In this document: positions 8,767 to 17,973 of the stretch, one piece after another
Position numbering within the stretch: the first letter of the stretch is position 1
Layout of the letters: each line of letters begins with the position of its first letter
Assembly: GCF_028736155.1 (NCBI RefSeq)
Contig: NZ_CP117879.1
Coordinates: 2,108,001 to 2,172,000, forward strand
Length of the DNA stretch: 64,000 nt
Direction: 5' to 3'
Source: Flavobacterium sp. KACC 22763
GTDB lineage: Bacteria; Bacteroidota; Bacteroidia; Flavobacteriales; Flavobacteriaceae
Position numbers and translations under genes: made by a program
The notes under the pieces: model-generated
What the model was told of the DNA's origin: nothing
What the model saw: the letters and a program-made list of their open reading frames with translations, nothing else
Databases searched by the model: none

Positions 8767-11496
8767 TTAATAAAACAACCAGTCAATAGCTGCTTTTTCT
8801 CCTGCATCTATATACCCAACATCACGTGGTGTTATGGTTTGATCTGCGTCAATGAAACCTAAAATCAATACTTTCCCTTTTCCTAAATCTAATTTATTCT
8901 CGCCCGGCTGGAACGTATACGTATGAATGTTTACACGAGGTAAATCTTTTAAATTCATTGCACTTGCCAAAATCACTTCGGCTTGACCGTGCGCATTACC
9001 TGCTGCATCTGTCTCCAAACTTGGCGGCAATAAAAATCTCTTTTGATCTGAATTGAAATAACCCACCACTAATTTAACCGCTTTTGTATTTCTAAACTTC
9101 AAATGTGTTCCTTTTTCGTTTTGATCGTTTTCTACAAATGAGAATCCTCTTAGGTTTTGAAGTTCAGGAGCAATTTTAGTTAATTCAGAAATATCTGTTC
9201 CGTACACTTTTGTTCCAGTTTTTACTAAATAAGTTCCCGGTTTTTCATCTATAAAAGTTACTTCTACTGGCTTCCAAGGTTTTCCTTCTTTAGTTTCTAT
9301 TTTACCATCTTTTGAAGATTTTAACTTCTCTAGATTTCTTTTAAAGTTAGCCAATTCGCGCTCGTAATGTGGCAACAATTCTGCCCAAGTTTTGTTGTTT
9401 CCGTCGTCTCCTCCAATTGGGATTCGGCGTTGTGCAGTTTGCATACTATTCGCATAGTAATACGTATCTTTTGTCAAGTTTACCAATAACTCATAGTACT
9501 CAATACTTTTCTCCAAATGAGGCATTGCTTTGTCTAAATCGGTAATATCATTTGAATAACTGTATCTTAAAACCAATAAAGCTGCTTTTACTTTTTCTGA
9601 AAAGAAATCGGCGAAAGCCTTATAAGCATGAATATCATTTTTAAGACGTTCAAATTCTTCTTTATCTTTGGTTACACTTACTTCTGCTTTGTCGATTGCT
9701 TCAACAGCTAATCTTCCGTGTTCTGTAATTTCAGCAATAATCTGAGTTGGAAGTTCACCTGAATGTGATTCTTTGTTCCATTCTTTTTTAGCATATTCTA
9801 AAAGCAATTCACCCGCTGGTCCGCATGATTCGTGGAATCCTGGATAAACTCTCCATTTTGACGGATTGACCAACTGACTTTCGAACATTCCTAACAATAA
9901 AGTTTGACGGTTACCTTCTGTAATTCCGAAACGTCTTAATGTTTTTGGAGCAATTTCGCCTGTTTCTTCGTAAGCTTTTAAAATGTTATTTGCTGCTTCC
10001 TGAGAAGTTCCAAATTTCGCAGCTAAATCATTATCCCAAAATTTAACTTCTTCGTTTCGATCTCTTTTGCTGTCCCAAGCATATCTTGCCCAAGCTTTAT
10101 ACCAAATCCAATCACGATCCATTTCTAATAAACGTTCTCCTGATTTCGTTTTATCTGCTGAATATGGCCAATCCCAATACGAAGCTTGCGGATATAAATG
10201 CAGTGCATTTGCACCGTGAACGCTATGCATCGCTTTTACCGTTTTCTGGATAAAATCTGGCGAACCGTATCTAAAAGGTTCTAAATTAGCCAAAATATGA
10301 ACGTTCTCAATATGAATTGATTTTAAAGCGCTTAACTGTTTGTGCGTTTCTCCCCAAGGTCCGCCCGGCGTGTAAGTCGTTAAAGATTCTCCTGTATATT
10401 TACTTTCTGTGTAAAGGTTTTTGTATAACGGAAGTGATTTTTCCATAACCAAAGGTCCGTCTGTATCGTGAGAACGCAAAATAATTGGCGGTTCTTCTGT
10501 TTTTCCTAATGCCTGTAAACCATCACGAACACCCGGAATAATAGTTTTGGTAAACCATTCTACATCATCATCAACCGTATTTATTGCTTCTCCAAGGCAA
10601 ACCATTAATCCAACATTTGGATATTTTTCGATAAAAGCTGCAATAGATTTTCTAGTATAATCAGACAATAATGGCGTGATTGGTCTTGAACGATCTTGTG
10701 TTTTAATGTTGTAATGCTCTGCAAAAGGCTTAGAAACAATAATATTATAAAACATCTGAATTACCCAAATTCCTCGTTTATTAGCTTCAACGGTTAAGAA
10801 TTTATAGATTTCTTCATTTTTTTTGAAATCTTCATCACTTACTTCTACAGCAAACGGATATTCTTTTAATTTCACCAAAGAAGCAAACGGATGTCCGTTC
10901 CATAAGTACAAAGAGTTCATGCGGTTTTCTACTAGCATATCCAAATACTTTACCCATAAAGCTTTATCATAAAACCAAGGAAAAGTTTCTGGTGTATACG
11001 GATATTCGTAAACATCACGACCTGGAAGATAAACGGGTTTCTGCATTCCGATGCAGGCGCCTCTCAAAACCATTTCTGGACTATCGTCAATATTGATTTC
11101 TGAAGGAAGTTTTCCTGAAGCTTTAATTTTATCTGTTAATTCTAAAGCGCCATACAAAGCTCCGCTTGCATCTGTTCCTTCAATATAAATTACGTTATTC
11201 TGAGTACGAATCTGAAAACCTTCTTTCTTTGTTAATTTGCTATCGTCGATTTTAGCGCTTTTAGCATTTTTCTTCCAGAAATCAGTTCCTTTTTCTCCAA
11301 TTACAATTACTTTATCTTTTGATTTTTTGAATTTATCAGAAGATGTTACGCTGAATCCTTTTGCTGAAAGGGTTTCTGATAATTTCTCTGCTCCAAATTT
11401 TGCTCTCGGCGAACTCGGATCACTCACAACTGTGATGTTCTGCGCTGTCGCGAAAGAGACGTAAAGACATAAAAAAAGTAATTGTAAATATTTCAT
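8767..11496 (-). CDS. Alpha-uronidase-like glycosidase, GH138-like candidate
   Basis: 909 aa from the ATG at 11496, chosen over 11520 because it places MKYLQLLFLCLYVSFATAQ as a normal signal peptide. The N-terminal 120 residues (GAEKLSETLSAKGF, VIGEKGTDFW, EGFQIRTQNNVIYIEGTDASGALYG) form the GH67N/GH20b-like domain that precedes alpha-glucuronidase-type barrels. The TIM-barrel region has LYLWNGHPF, CLGEAINTVDDD (E303) and ILANLEPFRYGSP (E406), both possible catalytic acids. A helical region and a C-terminal beta-domain follow. It is not a standard GH115 or GH67. The size, domain order and pectin context fit GH138 (RG-II alpha-galacturonidase), but that family call is an inference. Confidence 0.6.
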   Translation of the reverse strand: MKYLQLLFLCLYVSFATAQNITVVSDPSSPRAKFGAEKLSETLSAKGFSVTSSDKFKKSKDKVIVIGEKGTDFWKKNAKSAKIDDSKLTKKEGFQIRTQNNVIYIEGTDASGALYGALELTDKIKASGKLPSEINIDDSPEMVLRGACIGMQKPVYLPGRDVYEYPYTPETFPWFYDKALWVKYLDMLVENRMNSLYLWNGHPFASLVKLKEYPFAVEVSDEDFKKNEEIYKFLTVEANKRGIWVIQMFYNIIVSKPFAEHYNIKTQDRSRPITPLLSDYTRKSIAAFIEKYPNVGLMVCLGEAINTVDDDVEWFTKTIIPGVRDGLQALGKTEEPPIILRSHDTDGPLVMEKSLPLYKNLYTESKYTGESLTTYTPGGPWGETHKQLSALKSIHIENVHILANLEPFRYGSPDFIQKTVKAMHSVHGANALHLYPQASYWDWPYSADKTKSGERLLEMDRDWIWYKAWARYAWDSKRDRNEEVKFWDNDLAAKFGTSQEAANNILKAYEETGEIAPKTLRRFGITEGNRQTLLLGMFESQLVNPSKWRVYPGFHESCGPAGELLLEYAKKEWNKESHSGELPTQIIAEITEHGRLAVEAIDKAEVSVTKDKEEFERLKNDIHAYKAFADFFSEKVKAALLVLRYSYSNDITDLDKAMPHLEKSIEYYELLVNLTKDTYYYANSMQTAQRRIPIGGDDGNNKTWAELLPHYERELANFKRNLEKLKSSKDGKIETKEGKPWKPVEVTFIDEKPGTYLVKTGTKVYGTDISELTKIAPELQNLRGFSFVENDQNEKGTHLKFRNTKAVKLVVGYFNSDQKRFLLPPSLETDAAGNAHGQAEVILASAMNLKDLPRVNIHTYTFQPGENKLDLGKGKVLILGFIDADQTITPRDVGYIDAGEKAAIDWLFY

Positions 11497-11528
11497 AGTA
11501 TGCTGTTTTTGGGTATTCATTCTAAAAA

Positions 11529-11597
11529 TAATCTGCTAAATCTGCCCGATCTGCGTGAAAAATATCTCTCGCAGATCTAGCAGATTCGGCAGATTTA
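11529..11597. repeat. CTCGCAGAT repeat (family A)
   Basis: Inverted arms built of AATCTGC iterations (ATCTGCTAAATCTGCCCGATC / GCAGATCTAGCAGATTCGGC) fill the gap between the TIM-barrel gene and the GH138-like gene. Similar copies occur at 17755, 28809, 31574, 39245, 56170 and 61455. Confidence 0.88.
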
Positions 11598-11648
11598 CAG
11601 TGAAAAATTGTGTTGTTTAACGATTACATATTCATCACTGTTTATTGT

Positions 11649-12533
11649 TTAATTCTGGAAAATCTTCTTCAAATAAGCTACGTTTGCTCCATAATTGGCT
11701 TTTACATTATGTACTTGCGTTACGTCGCGAGAACGTTCTACAATCAGCCATCCGCTCCATTTCATTTCATCTAATGTTGCTTTGATTTTTGGCATATCAA
11801 TAGCTCTGTCATTTTCTAACCAAAACTGATCGGTATTTGAAGCGTGAATCTGCGCTACATATTTCTTTCCTAATATTTTCAATTCTGATGAAATATCTCT
11901 TTTATTATCTAAAGCATTCGCAAAATTGAAAGAGCTTTTAATGTATTTTGAACCGACTTCATCTAAAAGTTTTTTCTCTTCTGTCGCGTCTAAAGAGGTT
12001 TCAATTGCGATTACTCCACCAATTTTACCGACTTCTTTTCCTGCCCATTGCAGTCTTTTAATCACTTCTGGACGCAATTCTGGATTTTTAACTAAATCGG
12101 TTTGTGTTCCTAATGGAAGATACGCCACTTTTACTTTCATGTTTTTCATAGCCTCAATGCAATCCTTAATCATTGGTGTGATTTCTCTTGTGGCAAAAGA
12201 CTGCGCATAAAATCCAGACATCGCAATCGAGCTGATTCCTACTCCAGTTTCTTTGGATTTATCTAAGAATTTTTGTCTTTCAACTGGGTCGCCTAATTTG
12301 CTGTCAAATGTTGGTCTATTTCCTAAACCTCCCATATCGAGTTCGATTCCGTCCGCTTTTATTTCAGCTGCTAAACCAAAAGCACCTAATTTTTGTCTTT
12401 TTAAAATCATCCAGTCGCAAACTGCAACTTTATATTTTTGCTTTTTATTGGAAGACTGAGCCGTTGCACAGCTATTGAATGTTGTTGATAGAACAACAAG
12501 TAGTGCAACAATTAAATTTTTATTTAGCTTCAT
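11649..12533 (-). CDS. Sugar phosphate isomerase/epimerase-like TIM barrel protein (exported)
   Basis: 294 aa from the ATG at 12533. The longer reading from 12596 adds 21 residues that are translated repeat sequence and is rejected. MKLNKNLIVALLVVLSTTFNSCATAQ is a signal peptide with a possible lipobox (NSC). The rest is an AP-endonuclease-2/xylose-isomerase-like barrel: DGIELDMGG, GISSIAMSGFYAQSF, AYLPLGTQ, GGVIAIETSLD, YVAQIHASN, SGWLIVERSRD. Members bind metal with Glu/Asp/His residues; E in IAIETS, H in IHASN and E in IVERSR are candidates. Many Bacteroidota PULs carry such exported barrels of unknown activity. It lies 157 bp downstream of the BNR lipoprotein gene in the same probable unit. 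Confidence 0.72.
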   Translation of the reverse strand: MKLNKNLIVALLVVLSTTFNSCATAQSSNKKQKYKVAVCDWMILKRQKLGAFGLAAEIKADGIELDMGGLGNRPTFDSKLGDPVERQKFLDKSKETGVGISSIAMSGFYAQSFATREITPMIKDCIEAMKNMKVKVAYLPLGTQTDLVKNPELRPEVIKRLQWAGKEVGKIGGVIAIETSLDATEEKKLLDEVGSKYIKSSFNFANALDNKRDISSELKILGKKYVAQIHASNTDQFWLENDRAIDMPKIKATLDEMKWSGWLIVERSRDVTQVHNVKANYGANVAYLKKIFQN

Positions 12534-12537
12534 GTTA

Positions 12538-12685
12538 ATTGGTTTTACCATTAAGCCATTAAGGAAATTAAGCTTAATACTTTTTATTATTATCATTAGA
12601 AGATGAAAAAAATTAAGCTTAATGTTCTTTTTAAAGAATAAATAGATATAGCAACTTAACTTTCTTAATCTCTTAATGGTTCAAT
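12538..12685. repeat. CCATTAAG inverted repeat (family H)
   Basis: Nested inverted arms: ACCATTAAGCCATTAAG (12550s) against CTTAATCTCTTAATGGT (near 12680), with an inner GAAATTAAGCTTAAT / AAATTAAGCTTAATG pair. It is the only clear copy of this family that I see in the window. Its left end overlaps the rejected N-terminal extension of the TIM-barrel gene. Confidence 0.75.
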
Positions 12686-12690
12686 TTATT

Positions 12691-13836
12691 TTACTCTTCT
12701 TCGGCTTTTACTGCTGTAACTACTTTTCCTTCTTCGCCTGGCCAGATTCCGTTTTTGATTGGAAGCGCCACTAATTTACTTGGGTCAACTTTTACATATT
12801 TCAGTTTTTCTCTTCTCCAAGTGTACACGATATGCACCATTCCGTCTGAACTTTGAATAATTGAAGGATAAGAGTATTGGCTAATTTTCGAATCTTCTAA
12901 AACTAAAGCCGCATTCCAATGGATTCCGTCTTTAGAAACCGAAACGTTCAACGGCGTTCTTGGCCCTTTTGCTTCTTTTCCTGGAGGAAGAACGTGATTG
13001 TATACTAACAAATGTCTGCCGTCTTTAAGCGTTACAGCATCAGTTCCTGAATTGTTATTTGGAAGTCCGATTAACTCAACATCCGACCAAGTTTTTCCGT
13101 TGTCTTTTGAGAATGTGCTAAAAATAGCTCTATTTCGAGTTCTTCCAATAGCTTGAATACTTCCGTCTTTATGAAATAAAATACTTGGCTGAATCGCATT
13201 GATTTTTTGCTTTCCTCTTGGAAGCGTATCACCCATTACCCACGTTTTTCCGAAATCTGGAGTAGATTCCATACGAAGTCTCCAGCCGTCGCCTTCAATA
13301 CTTGACGGACATAATAATGTTCCGTTGCTTAATAAAACTGGTTTATTTTTGATTGGCCCTAAGAAACCGTCTGGCATTTTTTGAGCCTCAGACCACGTTT
13401 TTCCTCCGTCAGACGAAGTTCTAATTACGCCCCACCATTCAGATGGTTTTGGTCCGATTTTGTAGAATAACATTAAATCGCCTCCTGGAATTTGATACAA
13501 AACCGGGTTCCAAGTTGGTAATCTTGGCCCTTCTTTCATCACACCGTCGGCAACTTTTACACCTTCTCCCCATTTATCACTTCCTTTTGGTTTAATGGCC
13601 ACATAAATGCAAACATCAGGGTGTCTTTCATGAGTTCCTCCAAACCAAGAGGCAACTAAATCACCATTTGTAGCTTCAACAATTGTAACGGCGTGGCAAG
13701 ACGGATAAGGCGCTTTATCATAAATAAATTCATCTACTAAAATTCCTTCTTTCCAAGTCTTTTTCTCTAAAGCCGATTTACAACTTCCTAAAAGGAAAAG
13801 TCCAAACAAGACAAATGCTAATTTTGCTAACTTCAT
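12691..13836 (-). CDS. BNR-repeat (sialidase-fold) lipoprotein hydrolase
   Basis: 381 aa. The signal peptide ends in a lipobox (LLGSC, Cys19). The body has sialidase-type Asp-box motifs: SSDGGKTWSE (about 143-152), SKDNGKTWSD and SKDGIHWN, with SWFGGTHERHPD and RNRAIFSTF as candidate active-site stretches. This BNR_2 type of propeller is common beside rhamnosidases in plant-glycan PULs. True sialic acid is not expected on pectin, so the substrate (perhaps another ulosonic acid or a uronic acid linkage) is unknown. The gene begins a probable transcription unit: the promoter-like arrangement at 13917-13959 lies 81-123 bp upstream and matches the one before susC. Confidence 0.75.
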   Translation of the reverse strand: MKLAKLAFVLFGLFLLGSCKSALEKKTWKEGILVDEFIYDKAPYPSCHAVTIVEATNGDLVASWFGGTHERHPDVCIYVAIKPKGSDKWGEGVKVADGVMKEGPRLPTWNPVLYQIPGGDLMLFYKIGPKPSEWWGVIRTSSDGGKTWSEAQKMPDGFLGPIKNKPVLLSNGTLLCPSSIEGDGWRLRMESTPDFGKTWVMGDTLPRGKQKINAIQPSILFHKDGSIQAIGRTRNRAIFSTFSKDNGKTWSDVELIGLPNNNSGTDAVTLKDGRHLLVYNHVLPPGKEAKGPRTPLNVSVSKDGIHWNAALVLEDSKISQYSYPSIIQSSDGMVHIVYTWRREKLKYVKVDPSKLVALPIKNGIWPGEEGKVVTAVKAEEE

Positions 13837-13916
13837 TCTTAATTAAATTATGAATTATTTTTTTTGACTATAAATACATACCTAACATTTTTTTAGGTAA
13901 AAATATTTAATAAGTG

Positions 13917-13924
13917 TAAAAATA
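13917..13924 (-). promoter_or_regulatory. Candidate -7 element (TATTTTTA) before the BNR gene
   Basis: On the minus strand TATTTTTA matches TAnnTTTG at all but the last base. It lies 21 bp downstream of the 14-bp element at 13946-13959. A TTG is present 15 bp upstream of it as a possible short-spaced -33 box. The predicted leader is about 75 nt. Confidence 0.5.
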
Positions 13925-13945
13925 ACACCAAAAAATTAACAATGT

Positions 13946-13959
13946 ATCCTGTACTGTCC
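13946..13959 (-). promoter_or_regulatory. Putative activator-binding site (GGAYAGWRCAGGAY), copy at the BNR gene
   Basis: Minus-strand GGACAGTACAGGAT. It differs from the copy upstream of susC (GGATAGAGCAGGAC, 46701-46714) at four positions, all falling in the degenerate consensus GGAYAGWRCAGGAY. The 21-bp spacing to the -7 box is identical in both. It contains two ACAG steps in direct repeat. Confidence 0.6.
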
Positions 13960-14094
13960 CGAATTATTAAAAATGTAGATTATTTAACGCTAATTGCAAA
14001 ATTTCCTGACGAAAACGTTATATCCGAAATCACATTTATTTTTTTATTGTAGCAAAGTAATATTTCTAAGAGTTCATTTTTTGAGAAAAAAAAA

Positions 14095-14925
14095 TTATTT
14101 CTTCCTAGGTAAAGTCTTTTTTTCATCTGCAGGAGGCAAAAAATTCTCATTTGTCACTACATTTTTACCTGTTTGCTGTTCCAGTTCAACTCGTGCATTT
14201 TTTGCCACTGCTCCACCCTTTTTGCTTGCCACTGCATTTTCGATTAATCCTTTTGCTTCATCATTTTCGGCTATTTGTCTTGTTGAAAGTTCAGCCAGTG
14301 CAGTAAAAATAAGTTCAGCCTCGCTCATGTGGTCTCTAAGATTTTGCGACTTTAAGCCTTTTGCTTCTTTATGTTCTTTCACTGAAAGACCAGTCCATTC
14401 CTGATGAATAATATTAGTTAGAATTGCAAATTCATTTTTCTCTTCAATACCCGCTTCTTTCCAATAATCAGTTAGTTTATTTCGGGTTTCCTGTCCCATC
14501 ATGCGTTGCTGAATCCACTTTTCGCTTCTTCCATGTTGTTTCCAGTTTTCTCTTGCCCGGTCAATGCTTTGCACTGGATCTTGAATTTCCTGAATACGTT
14601 CATAACCAACTTTTGCTAGCCATTGTTTAAAAGGTTCAGCTTTAGGAGATGGAATGGATTGTACTATTCTAAAAATATTCTCAACGTTGCCTGCCAATGT
14701 TTTACGCTTTTTCCCATTAGTCAGCATTATTACCTGGGGACAATTTGTCCCTATGTAACTTCCAAGTTCAACATCTCTCTTTCTGATTTTTTTTAAATAA
14801 TCTGTAGGGTTTTTAGAATCTGTTAATGCCTCAACAATATCCACTATAGAAAAATACCAAATTTCATTATCGGTATCGTAATGACTTCGTACTTTTTTAT
14901 CTTCAAAAACTTTAATGGCATCCAT
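14095..14925 (-). CDS. DinD-like / Bro-N domain DNA-damage-inducible type protein
   Basis: 276 aa, cytoplasmic, no signal peptide. The N-terminal 110 residues (KVRSHYDTDNEIWYFSIVDIV, then DYLKKIRKRDVEL, then KRKTLAGNVENIFRIVQSI) are a Bro-N-type putative DNA-binding domain found in phage antirepressors. The C-terminal half (EFAILTNIIHQEWTGLS, KEAKGLKSQNLRDHMSEAELIF) resembles E. coli DinD (FAIFQNHGYQGLYGG, RKGLKKNQKILDHMGSTEL). DinD is an SOS-induced protein reported to antagonise RecA filaments; whether this homologue does so is unknown. It is functionally out of place in a pectin locus, 44 bp downstream of a GH78 gene and just before the second promoter-like site. The tail is Lys/Pro-rich. 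Confidence 0.78.
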   Translation of the reverse strand: MDAIKVFEDKKVRSHYDTDNEIWYFSIVDIVEALTDSKNPTDYLKKIRKRDVELGSYIGTNCPQVIMLTNGKKRKTLAGNVENIFRIVQSIPSPKAEPFKQWLAKVGYERIQEIQDPVQSIDRARENWKQHGRSEKWIQQRMMGQETRNKLTDYWKEAGIEEKNEFAILTNIIHQEWTGLSVKEHKEAKGLKSQNLRDHMSEAELIFTALAELSTRQIAENDEAKGLIENAVASKKGGAVAKNARVELEQQTGKNVVTNENFLPPADEKKTLPRKK

Positions 14926-14969
14926 AAATCACTTTTTACAATACTTCACAATAGTACGAAAAAACTTCT

Positions 14970-17717
14970 TTATTTCACACTCAAAACATAGGAACCCGAT
15001 GGTAATGTTACAATAGTATTATTATCCTTTTTAATAGAAGTAGAAAACTGAGTCAACTTTTGCTTATTCACTGTTATTGCTGAAACATTCGTTGTTGGTA
15101 AATACACTAAAGCTGAAGCATTTGCAGGAATAGTAATATTCCAAACCAAACCTTTTTTATCTTTTTTCCAGTCACTTTTAATTGTTCCGTAAATCGATTC
15201 GTATGAAGCATTTACATAAGTTAATCCTGCATTGAAGTCAGGTTTCATGATAATTTGTTTGAAGCCCGGAGTTTCAGGATTGCTTTTGATTCCTGCCATA
15301 TTTTCGTAATACCAAATCAGTAAATCACCTAAAAGCATGACGTGGTTTTGCGAATTCATTGCTGGATCGGCAGTGTTTCCGTTCCAAAGTTCCCAAATGG
15401 TTGTGGCGCCATTTTCGACCATATAACCCCAGCTTGGATAGGTTTTGTTTGAGGCCAGTTTGAAAGCCAAATCGCCACGACCAAAATTGGTTAATGTTCG
15501 CATTAAAAACTGTGTTCCAATAACCCCAGTGCTGACATGACCGTTTTTAGTCACTTCAACTTCGTGTACCAGATTTTCGAAAACTTTTTGCTGCAATTCT
15601 TCTGGAACCATTCCGAAAGTCAAAGGCAGTAAATTGGCTGTTACGGTATTATTGGCGTAATTATTTTTTGATACATTGAAATATTTAGCATTAAATGCCT
15701 TTTTGATTCTTGAAGCTAATTCGTCATAATGTTTAATATCATTTTCAGCATTAGCAATCACAGCAAACTTTTTCATGATGTTTAAAAGCTGATAATAAAA
15801 CGCACTCGAAATCAATTCGCCATCAGTTAAACGAGAAGGATCTTTGGAACGAATTAATTCTAAAGATTCTGGCGGAACGCACCAATCGCCGTATTTGTCT
15901 TTGGTCATAATATCATCAACCAAATAGTTTTCTTCCATGTAATCCATCCATTTTTTCATAGACGGATATTGTTTTTCAACAACTTTCTTATCGCCAAATT
16001 GTTGATACAGCATATCAGCAACTGTAATATACGTTCCCGGCCAAGTTACGTTGTCGCCATAATAACGCCAGAAAGCTGGTGCAACATCAGGAAGTCCGCC
16101 ATCAATAGTTTGTGAGTTTTTAATATCATCCAACCATTTTGCATACAAAGTCTGATTATCAAATAAGAAACTTTCTCCGTAAGCTCCCGTTGTTCTGTCT
16201 CCCAACCAAGGCTGACGTTCATTTCTCTGCGGACAATCGATTGGCATTCCTTTATAATTCCCGCTGATTCCCCACCAAGCGTTCTTAAAAATCTGATTCA
16301 TAATCGGATTAGAAGAATCAAAAGTTCCTGTTGTGGCAATGTCATCATAAACGACTTTTCCAACGAAATTTTCTAAAGTAGGTTTTGTTTTGAAACCTGA
16401 AATTTCCACAAATCGAAATCCGTGAAAAATAAAACGAGGTTCCCAAACTTCTTCTCCTTCACCTTTTAAAGTATAAATATCAGTTGTTTTGGCATCACGT
16501 AAATTGGCAATGTATAACGAACCATCAGACTGTAAAGATTCAGCAAATTTCATTGTGATTTTGTCACCCGCATTTCCTTTCACTTTCAATTGTAACCAAC
16601 CCACCATATTTTGCCCCATATCTAAGATATAAGTTCCTTTTGGTGTCTGTTTGATCGAAATAGGTTTTACTTCACGTTTTACCTTCATATTCGCCGACAT
16701 CTGTCCTTCGTAGAATCCGCCCGGTTCCTGAACATATTCTACAGAAAGCCATTTTTTATCATTAAAATTAATGGTATTCCAGCCTTTCATTTCTTTACGG
16801 GCATCATATTCCTCTCCGTCGTATTCGTTGTTGGATAAAATCGGTCCGTCAGTTGTGATTTTCCAAGTATCGTCGGTTCTAATCACATCTTTGCTTCCGT
16901 CCGTATATTCTACAAACAACTGCAAAGCCATTTTCGGATACCCAAAAGTCTTGATTTTATAAGGTTTGTAATCTTGACGCATCGTAAAAAAACGTCCGTT
17001 TCCTAAAATCGTTCCCAACGCATTTTTACCTTCCTGCAATTGCGAAGTCACATCAAAAACATTGTATTTTACATTCTTCGTATAATCTGTAGGAACTGGT
17101 GCTAAAACCTGATCTCCAATTTTATTTCCGTTAATGTATAGCTCGTACAAGCCCATTCCCATGATATAAACTTTGGCACTTTTGACTTTCTTTTTCAAGT
17201 CAATTTCTTTTCTTAAATATCTCGCTGATAATCTAGAATACTGCGAAATACTATCTCCTGGAGAAGTTTTTTCATAACCAATCCAACGCGTCGATTTCCA
17301 ATCTGCATAAGTCAAAATTCCGATACTGAAATGTGCTGTTTCTTTTGATTGAACTTCTCCTTTATTGGTAAAAACCGTTACTTTCCAATAAACATCTTGT
17401 CGGTCTTTTGTTTTTTTTCCATTATAAATTACATTTACAGATTCCTCGCTTTGTACCTTTCCACTGTCCCATAAATCTGCGTTTCCTGCATTTAATTTTT
17501 CTAAAGATGAAGAAGCTAAAATTTGATAATGAGTTTGTTTTACATCATTTATTTCTGCTTTTATTTTCCAGCTCAATCTTGGCTGTAAAACATCAATTCC
17601 TTCAGGATTGGCCAACATTTCGCATTTTAAATCACTCACAATGATTTTGGTTTGGGCTTTCGCCGAAATTGTGAAAAGTGAAATGATTAAGGTAAGATGT
17701 AAAAAAAACTTTTTCAT
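14970..17717 (-). CDS. GH78 alpha-L-rhamnosidase
   Basis: 915 aa, signal peptide ending near TISAKAQ. It has the full GH78 layout: an N-terminal beta-domain (VSDLKCEMLANPEGIDVLQPRLSWK), further beta-sandwiches (YIMGMGLYELYINGNKIGDQVLAPVPTDY split across about 200-225), an (alpha/alpha)6 barrel and a C-terminal beta-domain. The barrel carries DCPQRNERQPWLGD with the probable general acid E500, and TTIWELWNG with the probable base E776. GH78 enzymes are inverting exo-alpha-L-rhamnosidases; here the likely substrates are rhamnose branches of RG-I or RG-II. It is separated by 256 bp of repeats from the upstream gene and is followed at 44 bp by the DinD-like gene. Confidence 0.93.
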   Translation of the reverse strand: MKKFFLHLTLIISLFTISAKAQTKIIVSDLKCEMLANPEGIDVLQPRLSWKIKAEINDVKQTHYQILASSSLEKLNAGNADLWDSGKVQSEESVNVIYNGKKTKDRQDVYWKVTVFTNKGEVQSKETAHFSIGILTYADWKSTRWIGYEKTSPGDSISQYSRLSARYLRKEIDLKKKVKSAKVYIMGMGLYELYINGNKIGDQVLAPVPTDYTKNVKYNVFDVTSQLQEGKNALGTILGNGRFFTMRQDYKPYKIKTFGYPKMALQLFVEYTDGSKDVIRTDDTWKITTDGPILSNNEYDGEEYDARKEMKGWNTINFNDKKWLSVEYVQEPGGFYEGQMSANMKVKREVKPISIKQTPKGTYILDMGQNMVGWLQLKVKGNAGDKITMKFAESLQSDGSLYIANLRDAKTTDIYTLKGEGEEVWEPRFIFHGFRFVEISGFKTKPTLENFVGKVVYDDIATTGTFDSSNPIMNQIFKNAWWGISGNYKGMPIDCPQRNERQPWLGDRTTGAYGESFLFDNQTLYAKWLDDIKNSQTIDGGLPDVAPAFWRYYGDNVTWPGTYITVADMLYQQFGDKKVVEKQYPSMKKWMDYMEENYLVDDIMTKDKYGDWCVPPESLELIRSKDPSRLTDGELISSAFYYQLLNIMKKFAVIANAENDIKHYDELASRIKKAFNAKYFNVSKNNYANNTVTANLLPLTFGMVPEELQQKVFENLVHEVEVTKNGHVSTGVIGTQFLMRTLTNFGRGDLAFKLASNKTYPSWGYMVENGATTIWELWNGNTADPAMNSQNHVMLLGDLLIWYYENMAGIKSNPETPGFKQIIMKPDFNAGLTYVNASYESIYGTIKSDWKKDKKGLVWNITIPANASALVYLPTTNVSAITVNKQKLTQFSTSIKKDNNTIVTLPSGSYVLSVK

Positions 17718-17754
17718 TATTTTATTTTTAAGCTTTTGGCTTTATTTTTTTGTT

Positions 17755-17952
17755 TCTCGCAGATTTTGCAGATTGAACAGATTATTTTACTCTATTTTTT
17801 AAATCTCCTAAATCTGCAAAATCTGCGGGAGTAAATTATCCTCATTTTTGTCATTTCGACGAAGGAGAAATCTTCGCAAGAAACTCCACAATCTAAATCG
17901 ATAATCTTTGTCGAGCTACTAACGAAGATTTCTCCTTCGTCGAAATGACAAA
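17755..17952. repeat. Tandem of family A and family C inverted repeats
   Basis: A CTCGCAGATTTTGCAG ... CTGCAAAATCTGCGGGAG hairpin (17755-17830) is followed by a GTCATTTCGACGAAGGAG ... CTCCTTCGTCGAAATGAC hairpin (17845-17952). The second arms are perfect for more than 20 bp. Together they occupy most of the gap between the GH142-like and GH78 genes. Confidence 0.92.
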
Positions 17953-17973
17953 CTAGACAGTTAAATACTTAAA

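Noticed and set aside
8767..11496. GH115 alpha-glucuronidase
   Set aside because: The N-terminal domain is similar, but the barrel motifs I associate with GH115 (for example GTSHxEPM) are absent.
12691..13836. True sialidase
   Set aside because: Asp boxes fit the fold, but the pectin context and lack of sialic acid catabolic genes make sialic acid an unlikely substrate.
13994..14404. Plus-strand ORF of 136 aa
   Set aside because: Antisense to the DinD-like gene, low-complexity Phe/Ser-rich translation, no family resemblance. It is a shadow frame.
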